Shown here piece by piece: positions 62,201 through 64,000 of a stretch of DNA of 64,000 bases; within the stretch, counting starts at the first letter, position 1; the number at the start of each line of letters is the position of its first letter. Origin of the DNA: Lepidostoma basale (lineage: Eukaryota > Arthropoda > Insecta > Trichoptera > Lepidostomatidae); contig JAHDVF020001261.1 of assembly GCA_022606425.2 (NCBI GenBank), positions 978,837 to 1,042,836 of the forward strand. Reading direction: 5' to 3'. A program made the translations under genes and the position numbers. Below the pieces are notes generated by a model. That model worked only from the letters and a program-made list of their open reading frames with translations. It made no database searches and was not told where the DNA came from.

Positions 62201-64000
62201 ACTTTTGTCCCTCCGAGTTAAGGAGGGATATCGATACTCGCCGGGAGTGAGAGTCCTTTGCGCACGCTCCGAGTGCTCCGTGTAGGCGGAGCTCATACTT
62301 TGGTCCCGTGGCGCCGACGTCTCTTGCCGTTCTGGCGTCGATTAAGGTGACCGTCGACCCCTCATCGAGGAGAGCGTGCACTGGGGCTGCACCTCTAGGT
62401 CCGGTCACCGTTACCTCCGCAACTTTGAGGTAGACATCTGGGTCGGGCCGCGAGACGTGCATGCACGTCACCGCTTGCGTTCTATGTAGGAGTTCGTGGT
62501 GATCTCCGCCGCATCCCTCGATGTTGCACGGTCCTTGCACACACTGACCTTTGTGTAAGGCCAAACAAACAACACAGGCGCCGGCTGCTCGAACGAGCAC
62601 CCAGCGCCGTTTCGGATCACTTTTCGTAAACTCGGGGCACTTTTTCAACTTATGTTTATGAGATTGGCAGATCGCACAAGCGTTTCTTACACTTTTATTG
62701 TCACTTATTTCACTGGGGCGTTTACGCGGCGGGGCACTCACGGTGTCGCGCGCGGGCGCGGCGCATTCTTTTGCTTCGTACGCTGTCGCGTGTACTGTGG
62801 CCTTGAAGTCGCGCCTCTCGCGTCCCGTCGCGGCCCTTCCTGATCTCAGCGAGCAACCGAAACGAGGCATCCGGTCCATGATGTTCCGGAGGAACTTCGA
62901 GAACTCGGTGATGGTTGACTCGGTTGCAGTCTGCGCCCAATTCACCCGCAGAAAGAAAGGTAACTTTGCAGTTACGTCGCACAACAGCGCCGGGTTCGCC
63001 AAGTAATCCGAGGGCATGAGATTTAGTTGGGCCACTAGATTTTGGATCGCCGCACTAAAATCGAAGAACTGTTCGTTCGTTGCGTTGTCCGGGAGGTCGG
63101 GGAGTTTCCTAACCCTCTCTAGGGTCAGTGTCGCAATCGAGTGGACGTCACCGAAGCGGCGTTCCAGGACCTCGAGGATTTCCGGGACGTGCTCCGGGTC
63201 CAAAAGAAGGCTTGCTACTGCTCCCCGCGCCTTCCCGACGAGTACGCGCTGCAGTCGCATCAGGTTCTCCGCCTTGGTCATCTTGCAGGTGGTGGTAGAC
63301 GACCAGAATTGGGCCTGCCAGCCCGGCCAGTCCAGGGGGTCGCCGGCGAAGTTGGGAAGGTCCTTTGCCATGGACTGTCTGGCGAGGAAGGCCGTCATTT
63401 GGTTCCCCTGTTCAGTTGAGTGGGAGGGGCCATCGTTGAGGCTCCTGGCTTCAGCCCTCTCCATCAAGGCGGTCAGGCGGGCGAGTGACTCGTCCGTTCC
63501 GCCGCTCACTGGGGGCCAAAGCGCCTGCATCGGCGCTCCGTCCATGCGGGGTGGCGGGGCGTGTGTGCCGGCCGCGTACCCGCGTGTGTTGTCCGGCGCC
63601 GGGCCTTGTAGGCCGGGCGCGGCGTTGTAGTGCGGCTCCTCTCGATTGGCGGAGCGCCCGTGGCTGCTCCGCTCCTCGCCGCTCTGCACAGGCTGCGTGG
63701 GTCCCCACCGCGTGTCGGCCGGCGCCGGGGCCCTCGGGCCGGGCGCGGGCGCGCTGCTGTGGTCCTGCATCCTGCGCTCAGCAGCATAGGGGTCGTATGA
63801 TGGGACCCTGCTGCTCGGAGTCGGATCCGTTCTGCTCCAATGTGCGCCTGACGCGTCTGCATGGTGCTGATGTCCGGGCTCCTGGTGGGTGAGTGCTGGC
63901 GGCACCTGCCGCGGTTGACACGCCTGTGCCGGTCCGTTGTAACCGGATGGTGTCATCCCCAGTGGCAGCGCTCGTTCGGGGGCTGAACGCGGGTCGTAAG
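59220..64000 (-). CDS. BEL/Pao polyprotein (gag to integrase), open at the window edge
   Basis: The frame is open through the right edge, so the Met at 63956 is not necessarily the start. Residues are counted from it. 1-170: Pro/Arg/Ala-rich. ~185-345: gag-like DUF1759 region (LPNFAGDPLDWPGWQAQFWS). ~428-495: two Cys/His zinc-binding knuckles (CAICQSHKHKLKKC, CVVCLALHKGQC). ~525: protease site LLDEGSTVTLID, a D-E-G variant. ~770-925: RT with WYLPHF, FRVVFDAASR and YMDD at ~922. ~1095-1190: RNase H with FCDAS, MELQA, TDSST. ~1395-1440: HHCC zinc region of integrase (HHKGLH, CPTC). ~1470-1530: catalytic Asp residues in DYFGP and LTDNGTNF. It then shifts frame before the final Glu. Confidence 0.92.
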   Translation of the reverse strand, partial: YDPRSAPERALPLGMTPSGYNGPAQACQPRQVPPALTHQEPGHQHHADASGAHWSRTDPTPSSRVPSYDPYAAERRMQDHSSAPAPGPRAPAPADTRWGPTQPVQSGEERSSHGRSANREEPHYNAAPGLQGPAPDNTRGYAAGTHAPPPRMDGAPMQALWPPVSGGTDESLARLTALMERAEARSLNDGPSHSTEQGNQMTAFLARQSMAKDLPNFAGDPLDWPGWQAQFWSSTTTCKMTKAENLMRLQRVLVGKARGAVASLLLDPEHVPEILEVLERRFGDVHSIATLTLERVRKLPDLPDNATNEQFFDFSAAIQNLVAQLNLMPSDYLANPALLCDVTAKLPFFLRVNWAQTATESTITEFSKFLRNIMDRMPRFGCSLRSGRAATGRERRDFKATVHATAYEAKECAAPARDTVSAPPRKRPSEISDNKSVRNACAICQSHKHKLKKCPEFTKSDPKRRWVLVRAAGACVVCLALHKGQCVQGPCNIEGCGGDHHELLHRTQAVTCMHVSRPDPDVYLKVAEVTVTGPRGAAPVHALLDEGSTVTLIDARTARDVGATGPKYELRLHGALGACAKDSHSRRVSISLLNSEGQKYTVEAYTVEGLDLPLQPLPDGRRVRPVILIGNDNAHLIVSREVSEKADLPLMSQTALGWLASGKILHATTLALRSEDRQDTRLDELLRYNFAVDSLGVTAAERINADDQRAEQLMEQTTRRLADGSWETGLLWKEDSSLLPDNRACARRRLLTLEKKLQRDPPLAAQYTEKMELLLSKGYAKQLSEAEAAAPAPRRWYLPHFSISNPNKPGKFRVVFDAASRCRGTSLNDRLLTGPDLLTSLLGNLIRFREGKVALAADIKEMFLRIKIRPADWPSQTYLWRPNAQSEPAAYVLTSVMFGATCSPSSAHFVRNKAAEACALKFPEAAIAIRTKFYMDDYLDAVDTPEEAATLVRDIRDALAASGFELTNWATNEPASIQSVPIDARAKTAITIDGGEETEKILGLEWSPAADQFRFNFRRTEDAAARPTKRQLLSAVMRIFDPVGFITCLTIRSKILLQAVWRSGIEWDEVIQPAQAKKWQEWLELASHIDVKIPRCTAGRSGGDVTLHVFCDASELACCTVAYIVGGKDVYFIAAKTKVAPLKPLSVPRMELQAALMAARLAATIRKETQLHIIKTTYWTDSSTVLCWIRTDPRSYSAFVANRLGEIDELSSASDWKWVPTKLNPADAGTRDGEAPDLTPAGKWFGGPAFLRAPETEWPRERALQPQPDDLELRPQFVGTLTQLDEGGLPDVTRFSSWSRLTRATAWVLRFIRRCREGAARREPEGTLRAEEVREAEKRLTQASQSRSFRSMRSSRLAPLAPFQDQEGLWRADSRLRKLRGVSGDTRSPIILDGDDPYTRLLLNHIHHKGLHPAIETTVAEVRSSFHVLRLRTNLRALRFHCPTCRFRRCQPLPPRMAPLPSIRLAGRVRPFTHCGLDYFGPMEVTIGRRREKRYGALFTCLTTRAVHLELAASLSADSAIMALRRMSARRGQPATILTDNGTNFHGADREMREAATELSANEKIAEYLAGNETEWRFIPPGAPHMGEHGKG

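Larger units (their letters stand above)
57811..64000 (-). mobile_element. BEL/Pao LTR retrotransposon, 5' part outside window
   Basis: The element reads right to left: gag-like region, zinc knuckles, protease, RT, RNase H, integrase, polypurine tract and 3' LTR. The order with integrase last and the DUF1759/DUF1758-like beginning are those of the BEL/Pao superfamily. The 5' LTR, primer-binding site and target duplication partner lie beyond 64000. The coding part is strongly GC-rich compared with the rest of the window. Confidence 0.95.

Noticed and set aside
60319..63892. Many long frames opposite and beside the BEL/Pao polyprotein
   Set aside because: High GC leaves few stops in all frames; only the minus-strand frame has the domains.

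Overview
This window looks like AT-rich intronic and intergenic DNA of an insect. The evidence is two spliced exons of an animal membrane adenylyl cyclase, mariner transposases, a BEL/Pao LTR retrotransposon, and many LINE fragments of insect type. Lepidoptera would fit, but the sequence does not prove the order. There are no bacterial features. Almost all recognisable coding sequence is transposon-derived.

Host gene: two minus-strand exons with canonical splice sites (12126-12275 and 4357-4444) encode the stretch of an adenylyl cyclase from the end of a transmembrane block into the first catalytic domain. Their introns are filled with repeats. A bridge of about 28 nt expected between the two exons was not found.

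Repeats dominate the rest. (1) An RTE-like LINE whose 3' end is a short hairpin followed by (TTAG)n is present in about 25 5'-truncated copies of two subfamilies, called RTE-A and RTE-B here. Several have target-site duplications of 8-14 bp, and nesting shows an RTE-A copy inserted into an RTE-B copy. (2) Other LINE families, labelled here LINE-Q (ends YIQQW), LINE-T (TKxxLR), LINE-G, LINE-I, LINE-J (jockey-like, poly-A) and CR1-like, are mostly remnants of the C-terminus and 3' UTR. (3) There are two SINE families. SINE-t has a tRNA-like head and shares its 3' end with LINE-J. SINE-R shares its 3' end with the RTE element. Two LINE/SINE partnerships therefore sit in one window. (4) There are three mariner-type remnants, one a complete internally deleted copy with both inverted repeats and a TA duplication, plus one small MITE.

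The most unusual signal is a set of palindromic repeats, labelled HH-P1 to HH-P5. Each has two outward-facing arms, and each arm carries a core like a hammerhead ribozyme: a CUGANGA-like box, a stem-loop, GAA, a self-complementary A...U stem and then C or U. The best cores are near 30.54-30.70 kb and 55.39-55.50 kb. Penelope-like elements are known to carry minimal hammerheads, so these may be terminal repeats of such elements or derivatives of them. No Penelope reverse transcriptase is present here. HH-P6 is a further palindromic family without the core.

The right end (57811-64000, minus strand) is a GC-rich BEL/Pao element. It has one complete LTR, a polypurine tract and a polyprotein running off the window edge. 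The polyprotein is interrupted by one frameshift in a homopolymer, between the second and third integrase catalytic residues.
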